Origin: Caballeronia peredens
GTDB lineage: Bacteria; Pseudomonadota; Gammaproteobacteria; Burkholderiales; Burkholderiaceae
DNA: 64,000 bases
Reading direction: 5' to 3'
Assembly (NCBI GenBank): GCA_001544595.2
Contig: FCOH02000010.1
Location: 1-64,000, forward strand
This document shows positions 38,208 to 47,210 of this stretch, one piece after another. The first letter of the stretch is position 1, and each line of letters begins with the position of its first letter. The notes under the pieces are model-generated. The model did no database searches, was not told the origin of the DNA, and saw nothing but the letters and a program-made list of their open reading frames with translations. The position numbers were made by a program, and so were the translations under genes.

Positions 38208-39182
38208 GTGACTTATCAGATCAACGTCGCCGCGAGCGACTTGAGTTTCGACTGCAACGACGGCGAAAGCGTGCTCGATGCCGCCGAACGCGCGGGCTTC
38301 GCGCTGCCGTATTCGTGCCGCAAGGGCGTGTGCGCGGAGTGCGAGGGCGGCGTGGTGAACGCGGATGGCGTCACCGAAAAAGCGCTGCTGTGCTGCATAC
38401 GGCCGCGTGCGGACATCACGATCGTGCCGCGCAAGATCGAGAAGCGCGAGCGTGTCGTGCGCAAGAAGCTCGATGCGTCCGTGTTCCGCATCACGCAGGC
38501 CGCGCCCGATGTGACCGTGCTGCAACTGCGTCTGCCGACCGGCGTGCGCGCGAAGTTTCGTGCGGGTCAATACCTGCAGATTCATCTCGACGAACACACG
38601 GTCCGCAACTATTCGATGGCCAATCCGCCGCATCAGAGCGACAGCGTGCATCTGCATGTGCGTCATGTTCCGGGCGGGCGCTTCTCGGACGGCGCGCTGA
38701 AGGAACTCGCGGTCGGCAAGAAGTTGCGTATCGAACTACCTTACGGCGAGTTCTTTTTCCGCGATGAATCGGAGAAACCGGTGATCCTCGTCGCAACGGG
38801 GACGGGTTTCGCGCCGGTGAAATCCATCGTCGAGGATGCGATCAGGCGCAAGCTCGCGCGTCCGCTGAAGCTGTACTGGGGCGCGCGCCGCAGGCAGGAC
38901 CTGTATCTCGCCGATCTCGCGCAGAAATGGCACGACGAGGGTCACGTCGAATTCATTCCCGTGCTGTCCGATCCGGACGGCGACTGGACGGGCCGCACGG
39001 GACTCGTGCATCGCGCGGTGCTGGCGGATCATGCGGCGCTGGACGCGCATCAGGTCTATGCGTGCGGCAACCCGGCGATGACGAGCGCCGCCCGCGATGA
39101 ATTCACGCGCGCGGGCCTGCCCGAAGACGAGTTCTTCTGCGACGCATTCGTGCAGACCGACGCACTCGAACCGGTCGCGTAG
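38208..39182 (+). CDS. tphA1: Terephthalate dioxygenase-like reductase (ferredoxin-flavin)
   Basis: 324 residues: an N-terminal plant-type [2Fe-2S] domain (YSCRKGVCAECEGGVVN, later LLCC), then an FAD domain (RNYSMANPP) and an NAD domain (VATGTGFAPVKSI, YACGNPAMT). It passes electrons from NAD(P)H to the oxygenase. GTG 38208 is chosen over GTG 38202 because AAGGAG (38197-38202) ends five bases before it. It follows tphB by 11 bases. Confidence 0.85.
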   Translation: MTYQINVAASDLSFDCNDGESVLDAAERAGFALPYSCRKGVCAECEGGVVNADGVTEKALLCCIRPRADITIVPRKIEKRERVVRKKLDASVFRITQAAPDVTVLQLRLPTGVRAKFRAGQYLQIHLDEHTVRNYSMANPPHQSDSVHLHVRHVPGGRFSDGALKELAVGKKLRIELPYGEFFFRDESEKPVILVATGTGFAPVKSIVEDAIRRKLARPLKLYWGARRRQDLYLADLAQKWHDEGHVEFIPVLSDPDGDWTGRTGLVHRAVLADHAALDAHQVYACGNPAMTSAARDEFTRAGLPEDEFFCDAFVQTDALEPVA

Positions 39183-39230
39183 CGCTCGCCTCAACCGACA
39201 TTCGAATAACAAGCGAACGGAGACAATAAA

Positions 39231-40583
39231 GTGGGATCCCCAGGCATCAACGTTTCGGACATCATCGAACGGCAAAGCATCAACGGACGGCAATATCTGA
39301 TCGTGCTGCTGTGCGCGCTCCTGATGTTTCTCGACGGCTTCGACACTCAGGCCGTGAGCTACATCGTGCCGGTGCTCGCCAAAAGCTGGCACTTGCCCCG
39401 CGAGATTCTCGGCTCGATCTTCTCGGCGGCGCTCGTCGGCCTGATGTTCGGCTATCTCGCGATTTCGCCGCTTTCCGGTCGTTTCGGCCATAAACGCATG
39501 ATGGTGTTCAGCACCATATTCTTCGCGATCTTCACGTTGCTCACGGTGTTCGCGACCAACGTGACGGAACTGATCGGCCTGCGCTTTCTGACGGGCATCG
39601 GGCTCGGCGCGGCGGCGCCCAGCGCGGTCGCGTTGACGTGCGAATTCGCGCCGAAGCGCGTGCGCTCGACCTTCGTGCTGCTCGTGTATTGCGGCTTTTC
39701 GCTGGGTTTCGTGGTGGCCGGCTTCATGTCGGGCGTGCTGTTGCCCGCGTTCGGCTGGCAATCGCTGATGCTCGCGGGCGCAGTCGCGCCGCTCGCGCTC
39801 GCGGTGCCGCTCGCGGTCATGCTGCCCGAGTCGCTCGCGTTCCTGAAGAAGCGTCCGCAAGCCGACGAGCGCATCCGCAAGCTGGTGCTGAAGATCTTTC
39901 CGGACGCGCCGATTCCGGAAGGCAGCCACTTCATACTCGAAGACGAAGCCGAATCGCGCGCGAGCGTCGCCGCGCTGTTTCGCGGACGCACGTCGGCGGG
40001 AACGCTGCTTCTGTGGGGCGTGTTCTTCCTGAATCTCGCGGAGTTCTATTTCCTGCAAAGCTGGCTGCCGACGATGCTCACCGGCCTCAACTATCCCGCG
40101 GCGACGGTCGTCTGGGTCACCGCACTGCCGACGATTGCAGGCGTCATCTCCGCTGTGCCGCTCGGTCTCGCGATGGACCGCGTCGGTCCTTACGTCACGC
40201 TGACCGTGATGTATGCGGCCGGTTGCCTGTTCATGTTCATGGTGGCGTCGACCTTCGCCGCGCCGGTGTGGCTGCTGATGATCGCCGTGTTCTGCGCGGG
40301 CTTCTGCATCAGCGGCGGACAGAAGAGCGTGATCGCGCTCGCGGCCATCTACTATCCGTCGAACCTGCGCTCGACCGGTGTGGGCTGGGCGCTGGGCATC
40401 GGCCGCCTGGGCGGGATCGCGGGTCCGCTGATCGTCGGCGTGATGTATTCCGCGCACTGGACGCCGGCCGAAGTGTTTCGCGCCGCCGCGTTGCCGGTGC
40501 TGCTCGCGGGCCTCGGCGTGTTCCTGATGGGACGCTTGTCGGGATCGCATGAACGCGTCGCGGCGACGCGCGTGCCGGGCTGA
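39231..40583 (+). CDS. MFS aromatic acid:H+ symporter (AAHS type)
   Basis: 450 residues with 12 hydrophobic segments and AAHS motifs: LMFLDGFDTQAVSYIVPVLA in segment 1, the loop SGRFGHKRMM, and RFLTGIGLGAAAPSAVALTCEFAPKR. These proteins import benzoate-like acids with protons (PcaK, BenK). In this cluster it is the probable substrate importer, replacing the TphC-type binding-protein system of Comamonas. The start is GTG 39231, 48 bases after tphA1. Confidence 0.88.
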   Translation: MGSPGINVSDIIERQSINGRQYLIVLLCALLMFLDGFDTQAVSYIVPVLAKSWHLPREILGSIFSAALVGLMFGYLAISPLSGRFGHKRMMVFSTIFFAIFTLLTVFATNVTELIGLRFLTGIGLGAAAPSAVALTCEFAPKRVRSTFVLLVYCGFSLGFVVAGFMSGVLLPAFGWQSLMLAGAVAPLALAVPLAVMLPESLAFLKKRPQADERIRKLVLKIFPDAPIPEGSHFILEDEAESRASVAALFRGRTSAGTLLLWGVFFLNLAEFYFLQSWLPTMLTGLNYPAATVVWVTALPTIAGVISAVPLGLAMDRVGPYVTLTVMYAAGCLFMFMVASTFAAPVWLLMIAVFCAGFCISGGQKSVIALAAIYYPSNLRSTGVGWALGIGRLGGIAGPLIVGVMYSAHWTPAEVFRAAALPVLLAGLGVFLMGRLSGSHERVAATRVPG

Positions 40584-40653
40584 GACTTTTTATTTCGCTC
40601 GACAGAACGCCTGCCGTGCCAGCCCTTCATCGGTATTTTCCGCAGGTTTATTT

Positions 40654-40669
40654 GCTTAGATACCTAAGC
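40654..40669. promoter_or_regulatory. Palindrome upstream of the ABC permease gene
   Basis: GCTTAG (40654-40659) and CTAAGC (40664-40669) are separated by ATAC, a perfect 6-4-6 inverted repeat in an AT-rich gap between the MFS and ABC permease genes. Its shape fits a GntR or MarR-type operator, but no such regulator is encoded nearby. Confidence 0.5.
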
Positions 40670-40725
40670 TTATGATGGCCTTCATCCGATGAAACTCAGT
40701 CGATCACTTCGAGGAGGGGCCGCGC

Positions 40726-42468
40726 TTGGAACTGACATTCGATGCGATGAAAGCAGCCATATCGCGTTCCACGCGGTTCGATACGAAGTGGCTCGTGATC
40801 GGCGGCGCGGTCGCCGTCACGGGCGTGCTCGCGCTGATTCCGCTCGTGTTCCTGTTCTGGCAGAGCTTCTTTACGCCGCAGGTCGCCGATAGTCCCGCGG
40901 TCTTTACGTTCGGCAACTACAAGCTCGCGTACGGCAGTCCGGAAACGCTGCGCACGCTGTTCAATTCGCTCAAGTTCGCTTTCGGCGCGGCGTGCGTGTC
41001 GTTCTCGATCGGCACGGTGCTCGCGTGGATCATCGAACGCACGGACACGCCGTTCCGCAAGTTCTTCTATGCGATCACGATCGTGCCGCTGATCGTGCCG
41101 AGCATTCTCTTCACGATCGCGTGGATCTTTCTCGCAAGCCCGAAGATCGGCGTGCTCAATGTCGCGCTCGGCTCGCTCTTCGGCGTGACGAAGCCGGTCT
41201 TCAACATCTACAGCATGAGCGGCATGATCTGGGTGGACGGCCTGCATTATTCGACGATGGCCTTCCTCCTGATGTCCGCCGCCTTTCGCGGCATGGACCC
41301 GTCGCTGGAGGAATCGTCGCTGATGAGCGGCGCGGGCATCGCGCGCACGATGTGGCGCATCACGCTGCGCCTCGCGTTTCCGGCCATCGTCTCGACGCTT
41401 CTGATTCTCTTCGTGCGTGCGCTCGAATCGTTCGAAGTGCCCGCGCTGATCGGCTTGCCGGTGAAGCTGCAGGTGTTCACGTCGTCGATCTATGAGGCGA
41501 TCGAACAGTATCCGAGTCAGATCGGTCTCGCGTCGTCGTATTCGATGCTGCTGCTCGTGATCACGTCGGTCGGGCTCTATCTGCAATCGCGCGTGTCGTC
41601 CGGCGGCGGCAAGTATTCGACGATGAGCGGCAAGGGCTTCCGCCCGCGCGTCGTGGAGATCGGCAAGTGGCGTTATCTGACGGCCGGCGTGTTCATCGTC
41701 TACTTCCTGCTGATCGTGGCGTTGCCGTTCGCGGTGCTGCTGTGGTCGTCGCTGCAGAAGTATTACCGCACGCCGTCGCTCTCGGCGCTGCATCATCTTT
41801 CGTTCGACGCCTACCGCTACATCCTGCATCTCTCGACGCTCAGACACGCGGTGCTCAACAGCCTGCTGCTGTCGTTCGGCTGCGCGACCGCGGTCATGCT
41901 GCTGTCCGCGGTGATCTGCTGGATCGTCATCAAGACGAAGCTGCCGGGCCGCTGGTTCCTCGACAACCTCGCATCGCTGCCGCTCGTGTTTCCGGGGCTC
42001 GTGCTCGGCCTGTCGTTCATGATCGTGTCGCTCAAGGTCGATATCGGCATCTACGGCACGTTGTGGATTCTGCTGATCGCGTACATCACGCGCTTCATGC
42101 CGTACGGCATGCGCTACACGACGACATCGATGGTGCAGATCCACAAGGAACTCGAAGAGTCGGCGGCGATGAGTTGCGCAAGCTGGAACGCGACGTTCTT
42201 CCGTATCGTGCTGCCGCTTCTGAAGCCGGGCCTTCTGGCCGGCTGGATCTACGTGATGATCGTGTCGATCCGCGAGTTGTCGAGTTCGATTCTGCTCTAT
42301 AGCCCCGGCTCGGAGACGGTGTCCATCGTGATCTGGGAACTGTGGCAGAACGGGCAATACGTGGAACTCAGCGCGCTTTCGGTGATGCTCGTGCTCGCGT
42401 TGCTCGCGCTCGTCATGTTGCTTCAATGGATCGGCGGGAAGTTCGGCGTGAAAGCGAATCACGGCTGA
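40726..42468 (+). CDS. ABC transporter permease, fused two-domain (FbpB/iron-polyamine type)
   Basis: 580 residues made of two permease halves, each with an EAA-like loop: MDPSLEESSLMSGAGIARTMWR and HKELEESAAMSCASWNATFF. About twelve hydrophobic segments are seen, typical of FbpB/thiamine/2-aminoethylphosphonate importers. TTG 40726 has GAGGAGG (40711-40717) eight bases before it; ATG 40747 is an alternative. Its ATPase partner follows at 42492, but no binding-protein gene is adjacent. The substrate is unknown; an aromatic acid or metal is possible given the cluster. Confidence 0.82.
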   Translation: MELTFDAMKAAISRSTRFDTKWLVIGGAVAVTGVLALIPLVFLFWQSFFTPQVADSPAVFTFGNYKLAYGSPETLRTLFNSLKFAFGAACVSFSIGTVLAWIIERTDTPFRKFFYAITIVPLIVPSILFTIAWIFLASPKIGVLNVALGSLFGVTKPVFNIYSMSGMIWVDGLHYSTMAFLLMSAAFRGMDPSLEESSLMSGAGIARTMWRITLRLAFPAIVSTLLILFVRALESFEVPALIGLPVKLQVFTSSIYEAIEQYPSQIGLASSYSMLLLVITSVGLYLQSRVSSGGGKYSTMSGKGFRPRVVEIGKWRYLTAGVFIVYFLLIVALPFAVLLWSSLQKYYRTPSLSALHHLSFDAYRYILHLSTLRHAVLNSLLLSFGCATAVMLLSAVICWIVIKTKLPGRWFLDNLASLPLVFPGLVLGLSFMIVSLKVDIGIYGTLWILLIAYITRFMPYGMRYTTTSMVQIHKELEESAAMSCASWNATFFRIVLPLLKPGLLAGWIYVMIVSIRELSSSILLYSPGSETVSIVIWELWQNGQYVELSALSVMLVLALLALVMLLQWIGGKFGVKANHG

Positions 42469-42491
42469 CGATAAAGATATCGGAGACGAAG

Positions 42492-43604
42492 GTGCTGAAC
42501 GTACAAGGTCTGAACACCGAATATGTCGATGGCAACAACGTGCGCGTGCGCGCGGCCCGCGACGTTTCGTTCGATGTGCCCGAGGGCAAGCTCTTTACGC
42601 TGCTCGGCCCGAGCGGCTGCGGCAAGACGACGACGCTGCGGTCCATCGCGGGGCTCGAACGTCCGGTCGGCGGCTCGATTTCCGTGAACGGCGTGACCGT
42701 GTTCTCCGCGCGCGACGAAACCTTCGTGCCGCCGAATCGCCGCAAGTTCGGCATGGTGTTTCAGTCGTATGCGATCTGGCCGCATATGACGGTGTTCCGC
42801 AACGCGAGCTTTCCGCTCGAAGTGGGCGAGAAGAAATACTCGAAGCGCGAAATCGAAGAGAAGGTCATGCGTGTGCTGACGGCGGTGGGCCTCGATCACG
42901 TCGCGGACCGCGAGGCGACGCGCATGTCGGGCGGCCAGCAGCAACGTCTCGCGCTGGCGCGCGCGCTCGTGATGGAACCGAAGCTGCTGCTGCTCGACGA
43001 ACCGCTCTCGAATCTCGATGCGAAACTGCGCGACAAGATGCGCTTCGAACTGAAGCGCATGCAACGCGAACTGCGCATCACGACGATCTACGTGACGCAC
43101 GATCAGGAAGAAGCGCTCGCGCTGTCGCACGAGATTGCGGTGATGAAGGACGGACAGATCGTGCAGAAAGCCGCGCCGCGCACGATCTACGATCTGCCGA
43201 ACTGCAAGTTCGTCGCGGACTTCGTGGGCTCGACCAATTTCATCGATGGTCGCGTGCGCGATTGCGAGGACGACGCGGGTCTCGTGTTGATCGAATCGTC
43301 GATTGGTCCCATCGCGGTGGCCAATGCGGTGTCTTGCCGCCCCGGTGACGAAGTGGTCATTTCCGCGCGTCCGGAAAACGTGATGGTCCACGAGACGCTC
43401 GACGGCGTGAGCGGACGCAACGTCTTCACCGGCACGGTCGCGGCCAAAGTGTTTCTCGGGGAAACGCTGGATTTTCAGATCAGAGTCGGCGAGCAGATCG
43501 TGCTGGCGCGCGTGCATCCGTCGCACAAGACGCCGGTCGGGGAAACCATCCACTTTTCGATCGATCCGGCGAGCTGTATCGCGCTGGATTCGCAGAAGGC
43601 GTGA
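42492..43604 (+). CDS. ABC transporter ATP-binding protein (PotA/FbpC type)
   Basis: 370 residues: Walker A GPSGCGKTTT, Q-loop FQSYAIWPHM, signature MSGGQQQRLALARAL, Walker B LLLLDEPLSNLD and H-loop THDQEEA, followed by a TOBE regulatory domain (EVVISARPENVMVHE, TVAAKVFLGETLDFQIRV). It energises the permease encoded upstream. GTG 42492 gives a normal family start (MLNVQGLNTEYVDG); the frame is open upstream into the permease gene. Confidence 0.85.
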   Translation: MLNVQGLNTEYVDGNNVRVRAARDVSFDVPEGKLFTLLGPSGCGKTTTLRSIAGLERPVGGSISVNGVTVFSARDETFVPPNRRKFGMVFQSYAIWPHMTVFRNASFPLEVGEKKYSKREIEEKVMRVLTAVGLDHVADREATRMSGGQQQRLALARALVMEPKLLLLDEPLSNLDAKLRDKMRFELKRMQRELRITTIYVTHDQEEALALSHEIAVMKDGQIVQKAAPRTIYDLPNCKFVADFVGSTNFIDGRVRDCEDDAGLVLIESSIGPIAVANAVSCRPGDEVVISARPENVMVHETLDGVSGRNVFTGTVAAKVFLGETLDFQIRVGEQIVLARVHPSHKTPVGETIHFSIDPASCIALDSQKA

Positions 43605-44027
43605 AACGAAAGCGAAACCACGCGCAACCAGACGAACTACGCCGCATTGACTAGCGACACTTTGTCGCCAGGACCGTCACATCTCATCTGTCGACCGACG
43701 CGCGCGCAACGCGCGTGTTCGGCGGCAGCACCCTTGTTTTCACGATCTGCGTTGCCATGTGGAAGCGCTGTCGCCTATACGCGAGCATGCGGAGGCGCGG
43801 CGCGGTCTCGTGACGATCGTCAATGATCGCGATCTAAGCCTCCTTGTTCAGGATGATAGTCAGGGCTACGATCCCGAAGTAGTGTCCGCTCTGACGGAGA
43901 CGCATGTCGGTTTTCGTATCACGCGCTGTTCCGCTCTGGTGTGCATGCGCTATTGGTATCGAAGGCACCAAGCGCCTGAAGTGGAATCGACCGGACATGA
44001 AGCGGCTCGCGCAAGACATGGTGCTGT
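43605..44027. other. Gap between the ABC ATPase gene and the narL remnant
   Basis: 423 bases without a clear gene. GCGACA-CTT-TGTCGC (43654-43668) is a perfect short inverted repeat. Overlapping short frames are present, none with a ribosome-binding site or recognisable fold. This may be eroded sequence that once held the N-terminal part of the NarL-type regulator. Confidence 0.45.
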
Positions 44028-44312
44028 CTGCTCAAGAGCATCGAAACAGACACGCTCGTCAGCACCATCCGCAAGGCGGGGACGGGTCAGCCCGTCATCG
44101 CGGACGACATGACGGTCAAGCTCATCGCGCGCCTGCGCGCCCCGAAGACCGCCCCTGCTCCGGCGCCGTCGGCCGATCCGCTCACCACACGCGAGCGCAA
44201 CATCCTGCGCAAGCTCGATCTCACGAGCCGCGTGCAGGTCGCGGTCTACGCGGCCGGTCACGATGCCCAGCGCAACGGCGCGCACGCAACATCTCAAGAG
44301 TCCACTCAATGA
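44028..44312 (+). pseudogene. Decayed NarL-type response regulator
   Basis: From 44028 the frame reads LLKSIETDTLVSTIRKAG, then DDMTVKLIARLRAPK and LTTRERNILRKL, which is the end of a receiver domain, the linker and the start of a NarL/LuxR helix-turn-helix. It then jumps to DLTSRVQVAVYAAGHDA, the end of the same domain, so about 25 residues of the recognition region are missing. The receiver with its phospho-Asp is also absent upstream. A short translated piece could begin at ATG 44109. Its stop overlaps the next gene's ATG. Confidence 0.7.
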
Positions 44313-45517
44313 ACGCTTATCAAGCTCAGACCGAATCTCCCCCTACTTCTCCGGCTCATGCCTTCGCTCCGCTCACGATCCGCGGCCGCAGCCTCCTGCC
44401 GATCGTGCAGGGTGGCATGGGCGTCGGCGTGTCGGCGCATCGGCTGGCGGGAAGCGTCGCGCGCGAAGGCGCGATGGGCACGATCGCGAGCATCGACTTG
44501 CGTCATCATCACGAAGACCTGCTCGCGATGTGCCGCGAAGACCACTCGCGCGCGACGCTCGAACGCGCGAACCTCATCGCGCTCGCGCGCGAAATAGAAG
44601 CTGCACGCGCGTTGTCGCAAGGGCGCGGCATGATCGCCGTCAACGTGATGAAGGCCGTGAGCGCGCACGCAGATTACGTGCGCGTCGCGTGCGAGCAGGG
44701 CGCCGACGCCATCGTCATGGGCGCGGGTCTGCCCCTCGACTTGCCGGATCTCACGCAAGGCTGCGACATCGCGCTGATTCCCATTCTCTCCGACAGCCGG
44801 GGCGTCACGCTCGTGCTCAAGAAGTGGATGAAGAAAGGCCGCTTGCCCGATGCGATCGTGATCGAACATCCGGCGCACGCGGGCGGCCATCTCGGCGTGA
44901 CGGACGTCGCCGAAATGGACAACGAGCGCTTCGGTTTCGAGCGCGTGCTGTCGGAACTCGACTCATCGTTCGCGGCGCTCGGCCTGGCGCGCTCCGATGT
45001 GCCCGTGATCGTCGCGGGCGGCATCAATAGTCACGACGACGTGCGCAAGTGGCTCACGGCCGGCGCGAATGGCGTGCAACTCGGCACGCCGTTCGCGGTC
45101 ACCGAAGAAGGCGATGCACATCCGGAGTTCAAGCGCGTGCTGGCACAAGCGCAGCCGGAAGACATCGTCGAATTCGTCAGCGTGACGGGGCTGCCCGCGC
45201 GCGCCGTCAAGACGCCGTGGCTCATGCGCTATCTGCGCAACGAGGAACGCATTCGCACGAAAATCGGCGCGCGCAAGCAGACGTGTCCGTCGGCGCTCGA
45301 ATGTCTGAGTGCGTGCGGGCTGCGCGACGGCATCGAAAAATTCGGGCACTTCTGCATCGATACGCGGCTGGCGGCGGCGCTGCGCGGCGATGTCGGCAAT
45401 GGCCTGTTCTTTCGCGGACGCGAAAGCCTGCCGTTCGGCGCGGCGATCCGCAGTGTCCGCGATCTGCTCGACTTGCTGCTCACGGGCGCGGTGACACGCG
45501 CGCCCGCAGGCTGCTGA
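44309..45517 (+). CDS. Nitronate monooxygenase (2-nitropropane dioxygenase family)
   Basis: 402 residues with an FMN TIM-barrel: PIVQGGMGVGVSAHRLAG, HPAHAGGHLGVTDV, VIVAGGINSHDD and GANGVQLGTPF. The family oxidises nitronates such as propionate 3-nitronate, giving nitrite and a keto product, and helps detoxify nitro compounds. A C-terminal cysteine cluster (KQTCPSALECLSACGLRDG) is an unusual extension worth noting. ATG 44309 overlaps the stop of the narL remnant; the frame is open upstream but unlike protein. Confidence 0.85.
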   Translation: MNAYQAQTESPPTSPAHAFAPLTIRGRSLLPIVQGGMGVGVSAHRLAGSVAREGAMGTIASIDLRHHHEDLLAMCREDHSRATLERANLIALAREIEAARALSQGRGMIAVNVMKAVSAHADYVRVACEQGADAIVMGAGLPLDLPDLTQGCDIALIPILSDSRGVTLVLKKWMKKGRLPDAIVIEHPAHAGGHLGVTDVAEMDNERFGFERVLSELDSSFAALGLARSDVPVIVAGGINSHDDVRKWLTAGANGVQLGTPFAVTEEGDAHPEFKRVLAQAQPEDIVEFVSVTGLPARAVKTPWLMRYLRNEERIRTKIGARKQTCPSALECLSACGLRDGIEKFGHFCIDTRLAAALRGDVGNGLFFRGRESLPFGAAIRSVRDLLDLLLTGAVTRAPAGC

Positions 45518-45636
45518 AACGCGACGTTTCGCAGATTGCGTGCACGGCTAGGCGAATTCCGATTGGCGGTGCGCACGCTCCGCTTTAGTCTCGATTTCGA
45601 TGGCCCGTGCGCCGCAATCGAAGGAGTAACGAGATC

Positions 45637-45858
45637 ATGTCGAAGGCTTTTCCTCTGAACCCGAAGCATCCGGAACGCAATTGCTGGGGCTGCGATCACT
45701 ATTGCGGCACCGACGGCATGCGCTGCGGCAACGGGTCGAGCCGCACGCAGCATCCGGCGGAACTGCTCGGCGAAGACTGGTACGAACAGGGCGATTGGGG
45801 ACTCGATATCGTCGAGAATGCCAAGTCGATTCAGCCTGGCGCCGTCAAGGGAAAGTGA
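45637..45858 (+). CDS. DUF3079 family protein
   Basis: 73 residues, starting MSKAFPLNPKHPERNCWGCD, with four cysteines in CWGCDHYC and MRCGN and a Trp/Glu-rich end. The Cys pattern suggests metal binding. This matches DUF3079, a small family of unknown function. AAGGAG (45621-45626) sits ten bases before ATG 45637. It is a single gene with no partner evident. Confidence 0.8.
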   Translation: MSKAFPLNPKHPERNCWGCDHYCGTDGMRCGNGSSRTQHPAELLGEDWYEQGDWGLDIVENAKSIQPGAVKGK

Positions 45859-45990
45859 GCGCGGCGTCGCGCATCGAGGCGCGTAACGCAGCATTGCATT
45901 TGCGCCATTCGGCTTTCGTCAAGTTCCGAGCAGTGCGGATCCATCGGCCGACTAGAATTCGTGCATCTTAAAGACCGCGCACCGCTCATC

Positions 45991-46422
45991 ATGCCGACCC
46001 GCCTCGAATTCCAGACACCCGAAGGGCGCATGTCTCTGCCAATCAGAGACGTGCAATTCATGGCCTATGACGCAGGCGAACTCGCCATGCGATCGATGCG
46101 CGACTTCGTCGAACGCATGCACATGATCGGCTTCGGCGATCTCGCCGAAGACTATGCGCGGCAACTCGCGCAGAACAAAGTGTCGATCATGGAGCTTCGC
46201 GAGGCGCGCGAGGACGCGGAAGCCTTGCTCGCGAGCAAGGAAGAATGCAGGGTGATCGCGGACTCGATCTCGCCTCGTCTGGAACAGTTACGCGAGGTCA
46301 TCACGCGCACGCAGGTCGAAATGCGCGCAAGCATCGAGCGGCTGGCCGCGTTGTCCGCCGCATGCGATCGTGCGTTACGGCAGATTCCGGGCTACCGGCC
46401 GCCCGAGCGCTGGTCGTGTTGA
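45991..46422 (+). CDS. Hypothetical protein, 143 aa
   Basis: Starts MPTRLEFQTPEGRMSLPIRD and is mostly helical, with a likely coiled coil across residues 60-130 (ISPRLEQLREVITRTQVEMRASIERL). Short N-terminal strands resemble a small recognition domain. No signal peptide and no known family. Start 45991 is preferred to an upstream in-frame GTG at 45961 because protein-like sequence begins there. It lies between DUF3079 and the convergent gene at 46444. Confidence 0.6.
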   Translation: MPTRLEFQTPEGRMSLPIRDVQFMAYDAGELAMRSMRDFVERMHMIGFGDLAEDYARQLAQNKVSIMELREAREDAEALLASKEECRVIADSISPRLEQLREVITRTQVEMRASIERLAALSAACDRALRQIPGYRPPERWSC

Positions 46423-46443
46423 TCGCGTCGATCGCGTCGACCT

Positions 46444-46746
46444 TTAACCGCCCGAATACTTCCGCAGCAGCGCGTTCACGTCGATGCGCTGCCCTTGCAA
46501 CACCAGAAGACGCGCATGCAGCACCAGATTTTCCAGCACGAGCAGGGCGGTCGTGAGCATGTACGTGAGGTTGACATCGCCGGGATTGAGCCCGCTCGCC
46601 TGCAGCTTCCGATGTTTGTCGACGAGCGCGGTCATGACGAGGCTGCGCAATTCGGGTTCGCCGAAAGGAAGATCGCCGTAATCGACGGGATCTTCCCGTT
46701 CCAGTTCCGCGAGCATGCCCGTCAATTCGCTGATGGTCACTTCCAT
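46444..46746 (-). CDS. Small hypothetical protein, 100 aa
   Basis: Starts MEVTISELTGMLAELEREDP, with GGAGAAG before the ATG. It is helical (LRSLVMTALVDKHRKLQASG, LTTALLVLENLVLHARLLVL) and ends NALLRKYSGG. No membrane segment is clear, although the second helix is hydrophobic. No family is recognised. It is divergent from the HNH gene at 46893. Confidence 0.6.
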   Translation of the reverse strand: MEVTISELTGMLAELEREDPVDYGDLPFGEPELRSLVMTALVDKHRKLQASGLNPGDVNLTYMLTTALLVLENLVLHARLLVLQGQRIDVNALLRKYSGG

Positions 46747-46892
46747 GGCTTCTCCGGCTAGAGGACTGCGTGGACGGTGAACAGCGTCTTCATGTTGCCA
46801 CGCCTGCGCGCAAAATAAAACGACCCGACGCATCGTTGCAGGTCGCGGCGTAGACTCGAAGAGATCGGAGAGCACGCAAAACGAGACCCGCT

Positions 46893-47210
46893 ATGGCGAA
46901 GCGCACCCCGGAACCGTGGTATCACCCGCCGCAGGAAGAGGTCTGCGCATTGTGCGGGCGTCCGGTGCCGCCGGCGGAACGTGACTTGCATCATATGGTG
47001 CCGAAATCGCAGGGCGGCAGGCAGACGGCGATGCTGCATCGCATCTGCCATCGGCAATTGCATGCGCTCTTCACCGAGAAGGAGCTGGCGCAACGCTATG
47101 CCACCGTCGAAGCCTTGCTCGCGCACGAGGCAGTGCGCAGTTTCGTCGAATGGGTGAGAACCAAGCCGAACGGGTTTTATCAGCGGACGCGGCGCGCGCG
47201 TTCACGCTGA
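46893..47210 (+). CDS. HNH-type nuclease domain protein
   Basis: 105 residues with a compact HNH/zinc-finger fold: CALCGRPVP then RDLHHMVPKSQGG and HRICHRQLH, which give Cys pairs and the catalytic His-His-Asn-like set (HH, H). HNH domains cut DNA in restriction, repair and mobile elements. The small size and lone position suggest a housekeeping or unknown role. Its 3' end overlaps the convergent gene by nine bases. Confidence 0.75.
   Translation: MAKRTPEPWYHPPQEEVCALCGRPVPPAERDLHHMVPKSQGGRQTAMLHRICHRQLHALFTEKELAQRYATVEALLAHEAVRSFVEWVRTKPNGFYQRTRRARSR

Noticed and set aside
43904-44308. Upstream extension of the nitronate monooxygenase frame
   Set aside because: It reads the narL remnant out of frame; family alignment begins at ATG 44309.
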